Source: Clostridium sp. CAG:440
GTDB lineage: Bacteria > Bacillota > Clostridia > TANB77 > CAG-508
Length of the DNA: 64,000 nucleotides
Direction: 5' to 3'
Assembly: GCA_000437215.1 (NCBI GenBank)
Contig: FR898652.1
Coordinates: 8,816-72,815 of the forward strand
The stretch's first letter is position 1; each line of letters begins with the position of its first letter. Below, one piece after another: positions 38,910 through 48,343 of this stretch. Under the pieces are notes generated by a model. The model was given only the letters and a program-made list of their open reading frames with translations, ran no database searches and had not been told where the DNA came from. Position numbers and translations under genes: made by a program.

Positions 38910-40089
38910 GATTTTCCTCCTTATCCTTTTCTAATTCTGCTATAGCAGCATCTGAAATATCTGACCCCAAATAACTTTTATTATCTTTTAAAATAATTTC
39001 TGCTAATTCATCAATTAACTCATCCATATTTTGCTCTTTTTTTTCTGCATTTTCTTGCAACATTGATTTAGCTTTTTCTACCTTACTATTAGCAAGATCA
39101 ATTGCTTTTTCCTCTATTTCTTCATCTAATGCTTTTATTTTTTTTGCAAATACATCTTGTGATGTAGAATACAATTCATTATACCCTGCTTTTATAGCTC
39201 TATCTATTCCATAAGTTTCTGCTTCATCTCTGTTATATGCAACATATAATAAATCAATAAGTTCTCTGGAAGTTAATATTTGTGCCCCTACAGAACATGC
39301 AGATAAAGTTCTTATAATAGCTTGTGCTTTTGTATATAACTCAGAAAATGCCATACTTCTTACTTCTTCATTATAATATTTTTCATCATTTGCTTCTTCT
39401 GCATAATGTGATATAACAATATAATATTCTTTACTTAAAACATTTCTATTTTTATTCATTTGTTCAGTTGCACTTACAATGTCTCTAGCATAATCATACA
39501 AGTTTTTTTGTTTTGTTAATTCATAATAATATTGCTCTTCTTGTTCTTTAGTATACATTCCTGACTCTCTTATTTGATTATATGTATATTGTTTTTTATT
39601 AAATTCGTCTTCTATTTCTTTAACACGTTTCTTATATTCATTAATACTGTTTTCTAGATTTATTGTTCTTGTTTGAATATATATTTGTATTGGGTGTCTT
39701 AATGTATTTAGAAACTGTTGAAATCCCTCCTCAACACTTATTTTTTCCATTTGAGACATTAAATCATAATTAACTCCCATACATTTAACAACCATCACAA
39801 ACCTTTTTCCACCCTTTTGGATTATCATATTATCCTGCACATCATCAAACTCCATAAAATCAAATATTGATTGTTTACTATATTTATTATCAACTTTCCT
39901 TTTTTTTATTTTATTATTATCTTTTCTAGCTACATTATTGTTATTGTTACTTTGACTTTGCTTCACATCTGTGCGTTGCTTAACCTTCAATATAATATAA
40001 ACAATTATAAGAATCATAAGTAGAAAAATCATTATACTTAAACAAATTGTCAATATATTTACTACTGAATTTTCATCCATACTATTCAT
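38860..40089 (-). CDS. Membrane protein resembling a separated VirB4 N-terminal domain
   Basis: 409 residues. One N-terminal membrane helix (ILTICLSIMIFLLMILIIVYIIL) and a soluble region with IIQKGGKRFVMVVKCMGVNYDLMS and FLNTLRHPIQIYIQTRTI, the pattern of the N-terminal part of VirB4/TraC-type ATPases, followed by coiled coils. No nucleotide motif. The start at 40089 follows GGAGGAAC and overlaps the PrgI-like gene by 8 bases; its end overlaps the VirB4 gene. The split-VirB4 reading is inference from position and pattern. Confidence 0.65.
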   Translation of the reverse strand: MNSMDENSVVNILTICLSIMIFLLMILIIVYIILKVKQRTDVKQSQSNNNNNVARKDNNKIKKRKVDNKYSKQSIFDFMEFDDVQDNMIIQKGGKRFVMVVKCMGVNYDLMSQMEKISVEEGFQQFLNTLRHPIQIYIQTRTINLENSINEYKKRVKEIEDEFNKKQYTYNQIRESGMYTKEQEEQYYYELTKQKNLYDYARDIVSATEQMNKNRNVLSKEYYIVISHYAEEANDEKYYNEEVRSMAFSELYTKAQAIIRTLSACSVGAQILTSRELIDLLYVAYNRDEAETYGIDRAIKAGYNELYSTSQDVFAKKIKALDEEIEEKAIDLANSKVEKAKSMLQENAEKKEQNMDELIDELAEIILKDNKSYLGSDISDAAIAELEKDKEENHEVSKKKTKTRNKSAN

Positions 40090-40468
40090 CTTTTGTTCCT
40101 CCCTCTTCTTTTGGCTTAACACTATCAATTCCAATTTTACTTTGTTGATATACATATATTCTATTATTTTTTAATTTGAATTTTATCCATCTTTTTAGAA
40201 TATCATCTAAACTCTCTCCACCTGTTTTCTTGGTTATTTGAAATGCTGCCGCATTTGGCATTTTAAATGTCCCAATAATAAATCCACATAAACCTAAAAC
40301 TATCATTGAAATAATTCCTATTATTCCCACTCCTAACATTTTAGTTATAAAATATATAAATAGTCCTATTCCAGCACCTATTGTTGTATATATTAAAGCT
40401 TTTGATGAAAAAACAAATAATATTCTTCCCTCTCCTTTTACATTTCTTGGTAAATTATATGTTCCCAA
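40082..40468 (-). CDS. PrgI/VirB3-like T4SS membrane protein
   Basis: 128 residues. The N-terminus (GTYNLPRNVKGEGRILFVFS) and two close membrane helices match the PrgI/TcpE type that stands where VirB3 does in Gram-positive T4SS. The C-terminus is basic. The start is TTG at 40468, preceded by AAAGGAGGAAGAA; the longer frame upstream has no ribosome site. Confidence 0.78.
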   Translation of the reverse strand: MGTYNLPRNVKGEGRILFVFSSKALIYTTIGAGIGLFIYFITKMLGVGIIGIISMIVLGLCGFIIGTFKMPNAAAFQITKKTGGESLDDILKRWIKFKLKNNRIYVYQQSKIGIDSVKPKEEGGTKDE

Positions 40469-40599
40469 ATTTCTTCCTCCTTTGCATAAATATATACTTA
40501 TACTTATTTTAATTATAACAAAAAGAAACAATAAATACCACCTTTTTACATAAAAAAACCATATATTACAAAAATTTAATATTATTGTAATATACGTAA

Positions 40600-40644
40600 A
40601 AATAAAAAAAAGATTGCCTTCTAAATAGGCAATCCCTAGTTTTT
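40600..40644 (-). terminator. Partial terminator after the first pilin gene
   Basis: GATTGCC (40612-40618) and GGCAATC (40628-40634) pair, followed on the minus strand by a long U-run. It lies between the pilin gene and prgI, so it can set a higher level of pilin than of the rest of the cluster. Confidence 0.75.
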
Positions 40645-41004
40645 TTATTTTGTCATTCCTGTAAAAAATTGGTATATTACATTTGCAAATATTGATGCTG
40701 CAAATATTAAAGCAGCTCCAACTATATATGGTATCATAGTTTTTTTGTACTCTGCTTTTTCTTCTGCACTACCCATCATATATTTAATACCTATAATCAT
40801 TAATACAACAACAGATAATACAACTCCAACTGTTTGTAATATTGATATTATTGAATTACCTGCACTTTGTATTTCAGGTGAACCTGTGACATTGTCTGCA
40901 GGTTTAAGTTCACTTGGTGTTAATGCAAATACACTTGTTGATATACAAACAAGCATCATAGCTACTAAAGCTATATTAAGTATTTTTACAAATTTTTTAT
41001 TCAT
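40645..41004 (-). CDS. VirB2/TrbC-like pilin, short form
   Basis: 119 residues. A signal-like helix (IALVAMMLVCISTSVFA), then two membrane helices with the loop GIKYMMGSAEEKAEYKKTMIPYIVGA between them, which is the VirB2/TrbC-type pilin hairpin. Expected to be the major subunit. Well-spaced GGAGG upstream. The same hairpin recurs in the next three genes. Confidence 0.82.
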   Translation of the reverse strand: MNKKFVKILNIALVAMMLVCISTSVFALTPSELKPADNVTGSPEIQSAGNSIISILQTVGVVLSVVVLMIIGIKYMMGSAEEKAEYKKTMIPYIVGAALIFAASIFANVIYQFFTGMTK

Positions 41005-41122
41005 ATGTTTTTCCTCCTTTTATTATTTATATTAACTCCCTTTTTGAGAATATTAATAACAATATCTAATTAATTATAACATTTTTATTTATTTTTTGCA
41101 ACATTTATTAATACAATCTTAA

Positions 41123-41530
41123 TTATTTATTTAAATTTTGCATAAACTTATATATTAATTCTGGTAATAAAGAGCCTGTAAATACCAAAAATGTACCTAT
41201 TATATATGGTTTAAATGACTCTTTATAAGCTGCCTTTTCTTCTATACTTCCTAACATGTACTTTATTCCTAAAAGTATTAAACTTACGACTGATAATACA
41301 ACCCCAACATTTTTTATGATTCCAAGTATATATTCTGCCTTTTCTTCTAATTTTGAAGTTCCATCAATATCTCCAGGTTTATATTTATCTAAACTTCCTC
41401 CCGTTCCAGTTATGTCTTCTAATACACTACCACTTCCTGTTCCGGTATCTTCTTTTGCATATACGACATTAGAAAATAAAACTATTGCTAATAATAAAAT
41501 AATTAATATGAAACTCTTTTTTCTATCCAT
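41123..41530 (-). CDS. VirB2-like pilin, second form
   Basis: 135 residues. Signal helix (IILLLAIVLFSNVVYA), a Gly/Thr-rich segment, then the two-helix hairpin with GIKYMLGSIEEKAAYKESF. A paralogue of the 40645 gene. It lies 14 bases after the fusion gene upstream. Confidence 0.8.
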   Translation of the reverse strand: MDRKKSFILIILLLAIVLFSNVVYAKEDTGTGSGSVLEDITGTGGSLDKYKPGDIDGTSKLEEKAEYILGIIKNVGVVLSVVSLILLGIKYMLGSIEEKAAYKESFKPYIIGTFLVFTGSLLPELIYKFMQNLNK

Positions 41531-41544
41531 TTAATTCTCCTTTT

Positions 41545-41890
41545 CTACATGTTGGCTAAAATAGTTACCACTAATTTCCAAATCCCAAATGCTCCAAATA
41601 CAATTATGCATCCAACAACATATGGAACTAATAATTTCTTTATATCCGCCTTTTCACCAACACTTCCCATCATAAATTTTATTCCAAGTATTGCTCCAAC
41701 TATTACTGCTATAATAATCCCTATTATTAATAGCGCATTATATAACATATTTGAGAAATTTTGTAATTCTGTTGCATCAATTTGTGAACTTCCTTCATTT
41801 GTAAATTCATCTGCTTTTTCTATAGTATCATCCACTTGTGTCGTAGATTCATATGTCGAATCTGAATCTCTTTTTGGATGATAGTATTGT
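41545..41890 (-). repeat. Direct repeat copy 1 (shared with 43058-43405)
   Basis: The coding DNA of the C-terminal linker and pilin hairpin is repeated with high identity about 1.5 kb away, in the same orientation, showing recent duplication of the pilin module. Confidence 0.8.
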
Positions 41891-42970
41891 TTATTGTCTA
41901 TGTTAGCATCTGTATCATTTTCTCTTGCCTCATCCAATGCTGCATCATTTGTTATACCATCACTATTAACCAATTCTGCCTCTTCTAATTCATTTACCTC
42001 ACTATTTGTCACTTTGTTCTTATTTTCTCTCATGTCACTTTCATCATAATATTGTTTTTTTCCATCTACTACTGGTATAACAAATGATCTACCATTAAAA
42101 TTTTTATTATAAAATGTAGAATGTTTTCCATCTTCTTTCATATGAGTCCATTCCAACATCACTCCATCCATTGGTCCATTTTCACTGCTACCACCTGGTG
42201 TTGGGTATTTACCAAACAAATTTTGGTATAAGTCTATTTCTATTTTATCGTATGACATCATTGTTTCAAAGCTATCATCTTTTGCTACATATAAGTCAGT
42301 CCTTGTAGCAAGTTCTGAATCATCACTAGCCTTTAATTTTATAGCCCATACTTTTCTTATTATTTTTGCTTCATTTGAAGATAAATTAAGTCTCCCAAAT
42401 CCATAAACATCATTATATAATTCTATTTGCTTTTTATTATATTTAAATTTAGTTACATATGAATCACAAATACCTACGGTTTTTCCTTGAGTTCCTTGTT
42501 TTGACTTTTTATAATCATATGCTGCGGTAAGTTCCTTATATTGACTTGCCCTAATATCCTTAATATATTTTTCTATTTCATTATATTTATATCCAGTTAT
42601 TTCTTGAAATTTTTTTCTCATTGTATTTTGGTCATATTCATCTGATTTCACCATTCCATTAATTTCATCTTCTACATACCAAACAGCATGTCTAGCTGCC
42701 ATTAAATCTTCTTCTGTATTATTTTTGGCAATCTCTTGATAACTTACCTCGTTTTTTATCCATTTCATCATATTATTGTATCCGTGATAAAAAACTTGTG
42801 TATGTATTATTATGAAATAATTTGACTGATCCTTCTTTATCATATATATGATCTGTATTTGTATATAAGAAACCTCTTAATGTCTTCTCATATTTTGCTG
42901 CATAACTAATATTACTGAACATAATAATAAAAATACTAATAAATAAAAATATTATTTTTTTATATTTCAT
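41545..42970 (-). CDS. Exodomain-VirB2 pilin fusion, read through a CGG +1 frameshift
   Basis: About 474 residues. The N-terminal signal (KIIFLFISIFIIMFSNISYA) and first about 62 residues are in one frame; after skipping the C of CGG (42782-42784) the frame continues GYNNMMKWIKNEVSY through a large soluble domain of unknown fold to a C-terminal VirB2-like hairpin (GIKFMMGSVGEKADIKKLLVPYVVG). Without the shift, the signal peptide and the pilin domain would be on separate products. Start at 42970 has GAGGTG. It may be a tip adhesin or minor pilin. C-terminus is a near copy of the next gene's. Confidence 0.82.
42782..42784 (-). other. CGG +1 frameshift site in the exodomain-pilin gene
   Basis: Zero frame: TCA CGG ATA CAA TAA. 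Shifted frame: TCA (C) GGA TAC AAT AAT ATG. Confidence 0.85.
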
Positions 42971-43057
42971 AACCAACACCTCTAACTTCTTTAATATATT
43001 ATAGACCAATTTACATTTTTCTGCAATATACTACAATATATAGTATTTTTACTATTT

Positions 43058-44368
43058 CTACATATTAGCCAAAATAGTTACAACTAATTTCCAAATTCCA
43101 AATGCTCCAAATACAACTATACAACCTACAATATATGGGATTAATAATTTTTTTATATCTGCTTTTTCTTCTACACTTCCTATCATAAACTTTATTCCAA
43201 GAATTGTTCCGACTATTACAGCTATTATAATTCCTATTATTAATAATGCATTATATAACATATTTGAAAAATTTTGTAATTCTGTTGAATCAATTTGTGA
43301 ACTTCCTTCACTTATAAATCCATCTGCCTTTTCTATAGTATTATCCACTTGAGTTGTAGATTCATATGTTGAATCTGGATCTCTTCTTGGATGATAATAT
43401 TGGTTTTCTGCAATAACATTTTTAATCAAACTATTATTATTTTCTGATTGACTATTTAATTCATCTACTGTATAACCTGTTAAATTTTTTATATACTGTT
43501 CTTTTATTTTGTCGTTCTGCTCATTAATTACATTTTCCGCATCCTTTGTAATAAACTTTCCACTTAACAAACTAGCCCACTGTGAAATTAAAGTACTTCT
43601 ATTATCACCAGTTTCCCCAAGACGAATACCATATACATCTAAATATTTTTTTATCTGATCTTTGGTGTAATTTATTTTTGTATTATAATCATCTTGAAAA
43701 TCTATATATTTTCCATCAGAAGCTTTAAATTTTGTTTTTACCTTTGTGTCTATTCCTTGCTGTTTTGCATATGCAGCAGACGCGGTCATCTCTTGTATTG
43801 TTTCTTTACAATTTTTAATAACTTCTACATAATTTTTAGAAATAACTCCATAATACAAATAATCTTGCTCATCAATTCCATAATAGCCTTTACTGTTATC
43901 TGTATCATATTTATTTGTTTTGTTAGTTTCATTATAATTAGCTTTTATATCTTGATTTATCGCATCTATATTTTTTGAAGAAAAATATAATTCAAAAACA
44001 TTTTTTATTATATTATACGTATTGTCATTTATGTAACCACTTAATTTCACATAGTCCATATCTTTTTTATGAGTATATTGATTTATCCATAAAATACATT
44101 CTGATGTTGTTTGCGTTATCCCATCATTACTACTCCATTTTTCCATATCTGTAGATGTGTTATTTACTAATGCAGATGTACCTGCCACATAATTAATAAG
44201 ATATTCTCCTAAAGCAGTATCAGTATCAGATTTTTTCTTTTTTTCGCTGTCCCAATAAGATGGGAATTTATTTAAACAGTTATCAAAAGAGTAACATTTG
44301 TTACTAATGCATATTACAAGTAAACACAATATAAAAAATATTTTTTTTATTATTTCTTTATATTTCAT
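43058..44368 (-). CDS. Exodomain-VirB2 pilin fusion, paralogue
   Basis: About 436 residues. Signal helix (IFFILCLLVICISNKCYS), an unrecognised soluble domain (about 30-310), then YHPRRDPDSTYESTTQVDNT and the VirB2-like two-helix hairpin. The last about 130 residues are nearly identical to the adjacent paralogue, while the exodomains differ strongly. No frameshift. First gene of the T4SS cluster, start at 44368 with GGTGA upstream. Confidence 0.78.
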   Translation of the reverse strand: MKYKEIIKKIFFILCLLVICISNKCYSFDNCLNKFPSYWDSEKKKKSDTDTALGEYLINYVAGTSALVNNTSTDMEKWSSNDGITQTTSECILWINQYTHKKDMDYVKLSGYINDNTYNIIKNVFELYFSSKNIDAINQDIKANYNETNKTNKYDTDNSKGYYGIDEQDYLYYGVISKNYVEVIKNCKETIQEMTASAAYAKQQGIDTKVKTKFKASDGKYIDFQDDYNTKINYTKDQIKKYLDVYGIRLGETGDNRSTLISQWASLLSGKFITKDAENVINEQNDKIKEQYIKNLTGYTVDELNSQSENNNSLIKNVIAENQYYHPRRDPDSTYESTTQVDNTIEKADGFISEGSSQIDSTELQNFSNMLYNALLIIGIIIAVIVGTILGIKFMIGSVEEKADIKKLLIPYIVGCIVVFGAFGIWKLVVTILANM

Positions 44369-44458
44369 AAGCGTCACCTTCTAAATATATTATATCCTAA
44401 TTTGCATTTTTCTGCAATATATTACAATTTTTTTAATTTGGCATATTAATAAAAAATA

Positions 44459-44486
44459 ATAAACGCTAGCATATGCTAGCGTTTAT
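44459..44486. terminator. 28-bp perfect palindrome terminator after yhgE
   Basis: ATAAACGCTAGCATATGCTAGCGTTTAT, read as two 14-base arms, with A/T-rich flanks and TTATTATTTTTT on the minus-strand side. Ends the tetR-yhgE transcript ahead of the T4SS cluster. Confidence 0.8.
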
Positions 44487-44500
44487 CTATTATCTAAAAA

Positions 44501-46747
44501 TTATTTTGATTCTTTCACTTCAGAAACCTTGTTTGCAATATTTTTCCTATTTCTAATAAAATCAACAATATAAGTAATAGCAACAGTTGTAATAGTAATA
44601 CCAACCAAAATTGCAATATATTGTCCTTTAAAATTGCTTGCAGTTGGAACTAAAATTTCTCTAAATAATTTTATTGAATACGTCATAGGCAAAAATGATG
44701 ATATAGATTGGAATCCAGCATCAATTGTTTCAACTGGGAAAGTTCCTCCAGAAGCCGCCAATTGTAAAACTAAAATTATAAGTGCCAAGAATTTACCAAC
44801 ATCTCCAAAATTTCTAATTAAGCATTGAATAATGCTTGTAAATGTAACTCCTATAAGTGCACTTGCAAAATAATATAATGCTGTATTTTGTATTTCATAG
44901 CCTAATCCCATCTTTAATAATGCTGCTGTTATTAATCCTTCTATTGCTCCAATTACTATATATAATAAATTTTGTATATATTTATGTTTGCTTGTACTTC
45001 CTAAAATTCCAAATCTATTTTTTTGGTCATAATATAAAACTACATAGCCCATTAATGCGCCAACCCATAATCCTATTGATAAAAATAATGGTGTAAATGC
45101 AATTCCATAAGAATCAACATTTCCATAAGATTCTGTTTTAAATTCTACTGGATCATTTACAAAATCTTCTATTCCATTTAAGTTTTCTAGTTCTTTATTT
45201 GTATCTGTTATTCCATTGTTTATTTCATTGTTAAATGTTTCAATACCACTAACTAATTGTGTACTTCCAGTATATGCAGAACCCGTTCCTTCACTTAATG
45301 TGTTTAATGCTGATTTTATATCTGTTGAACTATTATTTAATTTAGATAATCCATTGCTTAAACTATTTGTTCCAGATTTTAATGCTGTTGTTCCTTGACT
45401 TAGTGTGTTTACCCCAGTTTCTAATGAATTAGTTCCTGTTTGTACTTTCATTAAATTTACTTTTAACTCACCAATTCCTGTCATAATTTTATTTAATCCA
45501 CTAGATTTTTGTGCCAAAGCTTGTGTTCCTGCATATAATTCTGCTGTTTTTTGTTTTATTGTTTTTTCTGAAGCAAGTAATCCTTGTGTTCCTTTTTGTA
45601 ATTTTTGGCTTGATGTTGTCAAAGCTCCTTCTACTTTTGTTATTCCAGCTTCTAATTGTTGTAATTTTGTTGGTGTTTTTGTTTGTAATAATTTTTCTGC
45701 TTGAACAGCTAATTTTTGCATATTTGGGTCTGTACTGTTTGCTCCTTGAGTTGCTATTGCATTTAATAAATTGTCAACATTTTCATTATAACTATTAACA
45801 GATGTAGTATATTGATTTACTAAACTTGTTAGTTTATTTGTTCCTTCTATATAGCTGTTTGTACCACTAGCCACTTGGCTACTTGTATCTACATATGTTG
45901 TAACTCCTTCATTTATACCTTTTGCACCTTCATTTAATTTTGTTATACCTTGTGCAAGTTCTGTTACTCCTGCACTTCCTTGTTTAGATATTTCATCTAC
46001 TCCTTCATTTATTTTTGTCATTGCTGTATTTAATGATTCTGCACCTTCTTTTACTGTATTTACTCCTGAATTTACTTGTGTTAATCCATTGTCTACAGTT
46101 TTACTTCCTTCATATGCTGAATTTATTCCTGTATTAAATTCTGTATAACTATTATTTAATTTGTTTGTTCCTGCATTTATTTGTTCAATTCCTGAATTTA
46201 AACTTTTTGATCCTTCTAATATTTGCCCTGCTCCATCTGATATGTCTTGCAAACTACTTGGAACTTCTTCTAGTTTTTGAGCTAAGTTTTCTGCAACTTT
46301 GCTATTTACTTTAGCTTGCAAATTTGTTTCTATTGTTTTTATTGCACTTCCAATTATTTGTGTTGCTAAATAGTTTGTTGCTTGGTTTGGGCTATATGTT
46401 ATTGTTGCTATTTGCTTATCTTTTGTTGATGCACTGTTTAAACATTGTGTAAAATTACTTGGTATTAATATTGTTGCATAATAATCTCCATTTTGCATTC
46501 CCTCATTTGCATTGTCTAAGTTAACCTCGCATATGTCAAATGTGCCATCATTTTTTAACTCATTTACAAATTCTTTTCCTTGGTTTTCATTGTCCTTTCC
46601 TTCGTCTAAGTTTACTACAGCAATTTTCATTTGTGTTAAATCACCATATGGGTTCCAATAAGATTTTAAATAAAAGAAACTATATATTATTGGAATTAAT
46701 AAAACTACAACGAAAATTACTACTTTCATAATTTTGTCTTTTTTCAT
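44501..46747 (-). CDS. YhgE/Pip-type ABC-2 membrane protein
   Basis: 748 residues. The N-terminal membrane helix and the region LKSYWNPYGDLTQMKIAVVNLDEGK are the YhgE/Pip N-domain; a very long central region is built of repeated Ser/Gly/Leu/Asn heptads (LSQGTTALKSGTNSLSNGLS), a coiled or helical stalk; five or so membrane helices close the protein. Members include the phage-infection protein Pip and ESX-associated proteins; it may export a lipid or drug. It follows the tetR gene by 5 bases, so it is probably under its control. Confidence 0.85.
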   Translation of the reverse strand: MKKDKIMKVVIFVVVLLIPIIYSFFYLKSYWNPYGDLTQMKIAVVNLDEGKDNENQGKEFVNELKNDGTFDICEVNLDNANEGMQNGDYYATILIPSNFTQCLNSASTKDKQIATITYSPNQATNYLATQIIGSAIKTIETNLQAKVNSKVAENLAQKLEEVPSSLQDISDGAGQILEGSKSLNSGIEQINAGTNKLNNSYTEFNTGINSAYEGSKTVDNGLTQVNSGVNTVKEGAESLNTAMTKINEGVDEISKQGSAGVTELAQGITKLNEGAKGINEGVTTYVDTSSQVASGTNSYIEGTNKLTSLVNQYTTSVNSYNENVDNLLNAIATQGANSTDPNMQKLAVQAEKLLQTKTPTKLQQLEAGITKVEGALTTSSQKLQKGTQGLLASEKTIKQKTAELYAGTQALAQKSSGLNKIMTGIGELKVNLMKVQTGTNSLETGVNTLSQGTTALKSGTNSLSNGLSKLNNSSTDIKSALNTLSEGTGSAYTGSTQLVSGIETFNNEINNGITDTNKELENLNGIEDFVNDPVEFKTESYGNVDSYGIAFTPLFLSIGLWVGALMGYVVLYYDQKNRFGILGSTSKHKYIQNLLYIVIGAIEGLITAALLKMGLGYEIQNTALYYFASALIGVTFTSIIQCLIRNFGDVGKFLALIILVLQLAASGGTFPVETIDAGFQSISSFLPMTYSIKLFREILVPTASNFKGQYIAILVGITITTVAITYIVDFIRNRKNIANKVSEVKESK

Positions 46748-46752
46748 ATAAA

Positions 46753-47322
46753 CTACGCTTCCTTTCTTAATCCATTTTTTAATATTTCAGATATACTGTT
46801 TGCTATCATTTGTTCATCTAGGTTTTGACTTTGATTATCCCATTCAACTATTAATGCTATGTACATTTTATATACCAAAAATGTAGTTATTTCTAAGTCT
46901 TTAAATTCTATATACCCTTTTTCTTTTGCACTTATTAATTTTTCTCTTATGTAGTTTTTTATTTGTTCATCTATTAGTTTTAAATTATTTATTACTATTG
47001 GATTTTTTAGTATTTCAGCTTCTCTTGTAATAACCTTTAAAAAATCTCTTTCTTTTCTGTATTTTAATAGTTCACATATTGCCTTGTTTACACATTCAAA
47101 GAAGTCTAAATTTTGTTTTTCTACATTTTCTATTATTTCTTTCATATTTCTCATTTCTTCTTCTATAAAATACTTTAATAGTTCTTCTTTGCTGCCAAAA
47201 TACATGTATATTGTTTTTTTGGTTACATTTGCTTCTTTTGCAATTTCGTCCATCGAAACTTTTTTAAATCCAAATTGGTAAAATAATTTTCTTGCTGCTT
47301 CTATTATTTGCTCTTCTTTCAT
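46753..47322 (-). CDS. TetR/AcrR-family regulator
   Basis: 189 residues. The N-terminal helix-turn-helix (ARKLFYQFGFKKVSMDEIAKEANVTKKTIYMYFGSKEEL, split here) is the TetR DNA-binding domain; the C-terminal ligand-binding domain is variable. It leads the two-gene unit with yhgE and probably represses it. Confidence 0.93.
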   Translation of the reverse strand: MKEEQIIEAARKLFYQFGFKKVSMDEIAKEANVTKKTIYMYFGSKEELLKYFIEEEMRNMKEIIENVEKQNLDFFECVNKAICELLKYRKERDFLKVITREAEILKNPIVINNLKLIDEQIKNYIREKLISAKEKGYIEFKDLEITTFLVYKMYIALIVEWDNQSQNLDEQMIANSISEILKNGLRKEA

Positions 47323-47506
47323 TTGTTCTTACCTTCTTTCTTGGTTTTATTAGTGTTGCTTTGTATTTCTGTTTTATTATTTATATTATATGCACCATCA
47401 TTCTACTTGTATACCAATCTAGTTTTTTAGTATACTATATTTTTATTTTATTGTCAAGTCTATACACAAAAAAAGATATAAAGATTATAAATCTCTATAT
47501 CTTTTA

Positions 47507-47596
47507 TGGCGGAGATGAGAGGGTTCGAACCTCCGCGCCCCTTTCGGGACCTAACTGTTTAGCAAACAGTCCCCTTCACCACTTGGGTACATCTCC
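47507..47596 (-). tRNA. tRNA-Ser (anticodon GCT)
   Basis: 90 bases with encoded CCA. Acceptor GGAGATG/CATCTCC, anticodon stem ACTGT/ACAGT with loop TTGCTAA (anticodon GCT, reading AGC/AGU), and a long variable arm (GGTCCCGAAAGGGGC). T arm GGTTCGAACCC. Confidence 0.95.
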
Positions 47597-47652
47597 ATCT
47601 TATAAATAAAAGTTAGATATTCGATATTAGTAAACATCTAACTTTTATTATT

Positions 47653-47744
<92 letters not shown>

Positions 47745-47824
47745 ATGTGTCGTAACGACATTTATTAATATAGCATATTTGCTAATGCTTTGTCAAGGTA
47801 TTTTGACTATTTATTTTGTAAATT

Positions 47825-48328
47825 TTATTTTATTACATATAGGCCTTCACTTTTTATTGCTATATCAATAGCTTCTTTTTCTTCTGATGATAAAATAAAA
47901 TTAGATTTTCCATTTTCTATTGGTTTAGAATAAATGTTAGAACAATCTCTTGAGTATATTCCATTTATTACTATTCCTGTATTTTTATCATCTAAAAGAG
48001 CAACTGCAAAACTTAAGTTACTTCCTGTATCTTGAAATGCATTATATCTAACCATTCCTATTTTTTGTATACAATTTCTTATGTTATTATCTATATTTTG
48101 GCAATAATTTATTATTTCGTCATTTTGTTTTGAAACACTTTCAACTTTTTCTACATATGCCATAATATCATTTTCTATATTCTTTCCATTGCCCAATTTT
48201 TCAAGCATTTTTTTATATCTTTCACTTTGTTTTTTTGTAGATATAATAAGAGCAATAACTCCTATTAATGATGCTAAGCTTATTACAAATAATATTATTA
48301 AAAAAGCATTTGATTTTAAAATTTCCAT
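47825..48328 (-). CDS. DUF4446-family membrane protein
   Basis: 167 residues. N-terminal membrane helix (IILFVISLASLIGVIALII), coiled linker, then the conserved block VRYNAFQDTGSNLSFAVALLDDKNTGIVI. DUF4446 genes are often beside parB in clostridia, as here (15 bases). Function not known. Confidence 0.85.
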   Translation of the reverse strand: MEILKSNAFLIILFVISLASLIGVIALIISTKKQSERYKKMLEKLGNGKNIENDIMAYVEKVESVSKQNDEIINYCQNIDNNIRNCIQKIGMVRYNAFQDTGSNLSFAVALLDDKNTGIVINGIYSRDCSNIYSKPIENGKSNFILSSEEKEAIDIAIKSEGLYVIK

Positions 48329-48343
48329 ATTGGCACCTTTCCT

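Noticed and set aside
45100..46300. Repeat array in yhgE as a CRISPR or DNA satellite
   Set aside because: The periodicity is protein heptad-like Ser/Gly/Leu/Asn coding, without exact DNA repeats and spacers.
28802..47322. A complete integrative conjugative element
   Set aside because: No integrase, relaxase, coupling protein or att repeats seen; the flanking tRNA-Ser genes are intact and lack repeated 3' ends nearby.
40741..47609. Many plus-strand frames opposite the T4SS and yhgE genes
   Set aside because: They are shadow frames of strongly supported minus-strand genes and lack ribosome sites.
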